A DNA stretch of 5,553 bases from an uncultured Saprospiraceae bacterium (lineage in GTDB: Bacteria; Bacteroidota; Bacteroidia; Chitinophagales; Saprospiraceae): contig CALLAG010000019.1 of NCBI GenBank assembly GCA_938002705.1, positions 1 to 5,553 on the forward strand, written 5' to 3'. Positions 4,442 to 5,553 of this stretch are shown here, in pieces. The translations under genes and the position numbers were made by a program. Each line of letters begins with the position of its first letter. Within the stretch, counting starts at the first letter, position 1. A model generated the notes under the pieces. The model had not been told where the DNA came from. It made no database searches and saw nothing but the letters and a program-made list of their open reading frames with translations.

Positions 4442-5553
4442 ATGAAATACATACTCGTCTTCTTCTGTCTTATTAGTTACAATATATCTGGACAATCAGA
4501 CAATACGACTGACATCGAAAAATACGCCACAGAAATAGAACCCACGATAATCCAACTGCGTAGAGCTTTCCATCAGACACCGGAGTTATCTAATCGAGAA
4601 TTTGATACCGCTAAGAAAATAGCCGATATCATGACTCAGATGGGATTCCAGGTAGATACCGGTATTGCTATAACTGGAGTTGTCGCTGTCTTAGACTCTG
4701 GCCGTCCAGGCCCTACTGTGGGTCTTAGAGCAGACATCGATGGACTACCCGTTACTGAGAGAACACCAGTCGCTTTTGCCTCCAAAGTGAAGTCAGAATT
4801 TCTGGGCGAAGAAGTAGGTGTCATGCATGCCTGCGGTCACGATACACATATTGCGATGCTTATAGGCGCAGCACATGTGCTATCCAAAATGAAAAGCGAA
4901 CTCAATGGTAAAGTTGTCTTCGTATTCCAACCAGCTGAAGAAGGCGCTCCTCCAGGAGAAGAAGGCGGTGCAGCACTCATGGTCAAAGAAGGCCTCATCG
5001 AAAAATACGGTATCGATGTTATGTTCGGTCAGCACATCAACGCAGGTACTGATATAGGTACTATAAAATATAGAGTCGGCGGTATCATGGCGGCAGTCAA
5101 TCGTATGGTTATAAAAGTAAAAGGTAAGCAAACGCATGGCTCACGTCCATGGTCAGGCGTAGACCCCATTACAGTATCAGCACAGATCATCATGGGGCTA
5201 CAGACAATCGTCAGTAGACAGACGGATCTGACTCAGAATGCAGCCGTCATAAGCATAGGCAAAATCAAAGGTGGACTCAGAAGTAATATCATCCCAGAAG
5301 AAGTAGAGATGATAGGAACCATCAGGACTTTAGACGTAGATATGCAAAAGAAAATCCATGAGCTAATAAGAAGGACCGTCACAAATATAGCCGAAGCCAG
5401 TGGCGCTACTGCAGAAGTGACCATAGAGGAAGGCTACCCTGTTACATTTAACAATCCAGAACTCACACGTAAGATGATAGGTAGCCTGTATAATGCTGCA
5501 GGAGAAGATAATGTAAGAGTTACAGTCGCCAGTACTGGTGCTGAAGATTTTTC
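4442..5553 (+). CDS. Secreted M20D-family amidohydrolase, C-terminus beyond window
   Basis: This is a metal-dependent amidohydrolase of peptidase family M20, subfamily D (IAA-amino acid, hippurate or N-acyl-amino acid hydrolase type), which releases an amino acid from an acyl or aryl amide. The 370 complete codons present carry a signal-like N-terminus (1-17, cut likely before Gln18), implying a periplasmic or extracellular role. Catalytic-domain motifs follow in order: RRAFHQTPELS (40-50), GLRADIDGLPV (94-104), MHACGHDTHIAML (128-140) with metal ligands Cys131 and His133, QPAEEG (163-168) with base Glu166 and ligand Glu167, and GQHIN with His198. The lid/dimerisation domain contains THGSRPWSGVDPI (231-243). 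The frame reaches the start of the conserved G-x-EDF motif (366-370) at the edge. About 50-70 residues, including the last His ligand, should lie outside. The frame is open with no defects. The ATG at 4442 is chosen because the signal peptide follows it directly. There is no Shine-Dalgarno. The exact substrate is unknown. Confidence 0.92.
   Translation, partial: MKYILVFFCLISYNISGQSDNTTDIEKYATEIEPTIIQLRRAFHQTPELSNREFDTAKKIADIMTQMGFQVDTGIAITGVVAVLDSGRPGPTVGLRADIDGLPVTERTPVAFASKVKSEFLGEEVGVMHACGHDTHIAMLIGAAHVLSKMKSELNGKVVFVFQPAEEGAPPGEEGGAALMVKEGLIEKYGIDVMFGQHINAGTDIGTIKYRVGGIMAAVNRMVIKVKGKQTHGSRPWSGVDPITVSAQIIMGLQTIVSRQTDLTQNAAVISIGKIKGGLRSNIIPEEVEMIGTIRTLDVDMQKKIHELIRRTVTNIAEASGATAEVTIEEGYPVTFNNPELTRKMIGSLYNAAGEDNVRVTVASTGAEDF

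Noticed and set aside
4636..5424. Minus-strand open frames opposite the M20D gene (4636-4824, 4880-5137, 5233-5424)
   Set aside because: All lie antisense to a gene with clear catalytic motifs, and their translations show no domain.

Overview
The window looks like a chromosomal segment from a member of the Bacteroidota. The evidence is AT-rich intergenic DNA, starts mostly without a Shine-Dalgarno sequence, matches to the Bacteroidota TAnnTTTG -7 element, signal peptides ending before Gln, and a left-edge repeat of a type I associate with this phylum. I cannot place it at genus level. No phage, CRISPR array, tRNA or rRNA is visible.

Layout from left to right. Positions 1-251 hold no credible gene, only overlapping inverted repeats. 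Positions 252-961 (minus strand) are a type II toxin-antitoxin pair. The 73-aa antitoxin is intact. Its stop overlaps the toxin start (TAATG). The RelE/ParE-type toxin is split by a 180-bp element that encodes no protein (425-604), with imperfect terminal inverted repeats and a 3-bp TTA target duplication. Removing the element plus one TTA restores a continuous 101-codon toxin frame. Neither toxin half appears in a simple list of long ORFs.

Positions 1061-3307 (minus) encode a 748-aa RND/MMPL-type membrane transporter with the duplicated 6+6 helix plan. Positions 3402-4340 (minus) encode a secreted 312-aa protein with an M23 (LytM-like) peptidase fold in which the expected zinc ligands appear to be lost. 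It may be a non-catalytic pseudoenzyme. From 4442 to the right edge, on the plus strand, runs a secreted M20D-family amidohydrolase, truncated by the window end with its catalytic motifs intact so far. Its divergent intergenic region shared with the M23-like gene carries a perfect palindrome and a third copy of the same half-site.

The genes do not form one obvious pathway. The transporter, M23-like protein and amidohydrolase all act at or beyond the inner membrane, but hairpins separate the same-strand genes, so I see single-gene units rather than one operon. No clear new multi-gene system is present. The best discoveries are the precise insertion into the toxin gene and the degenerate M23 domain.
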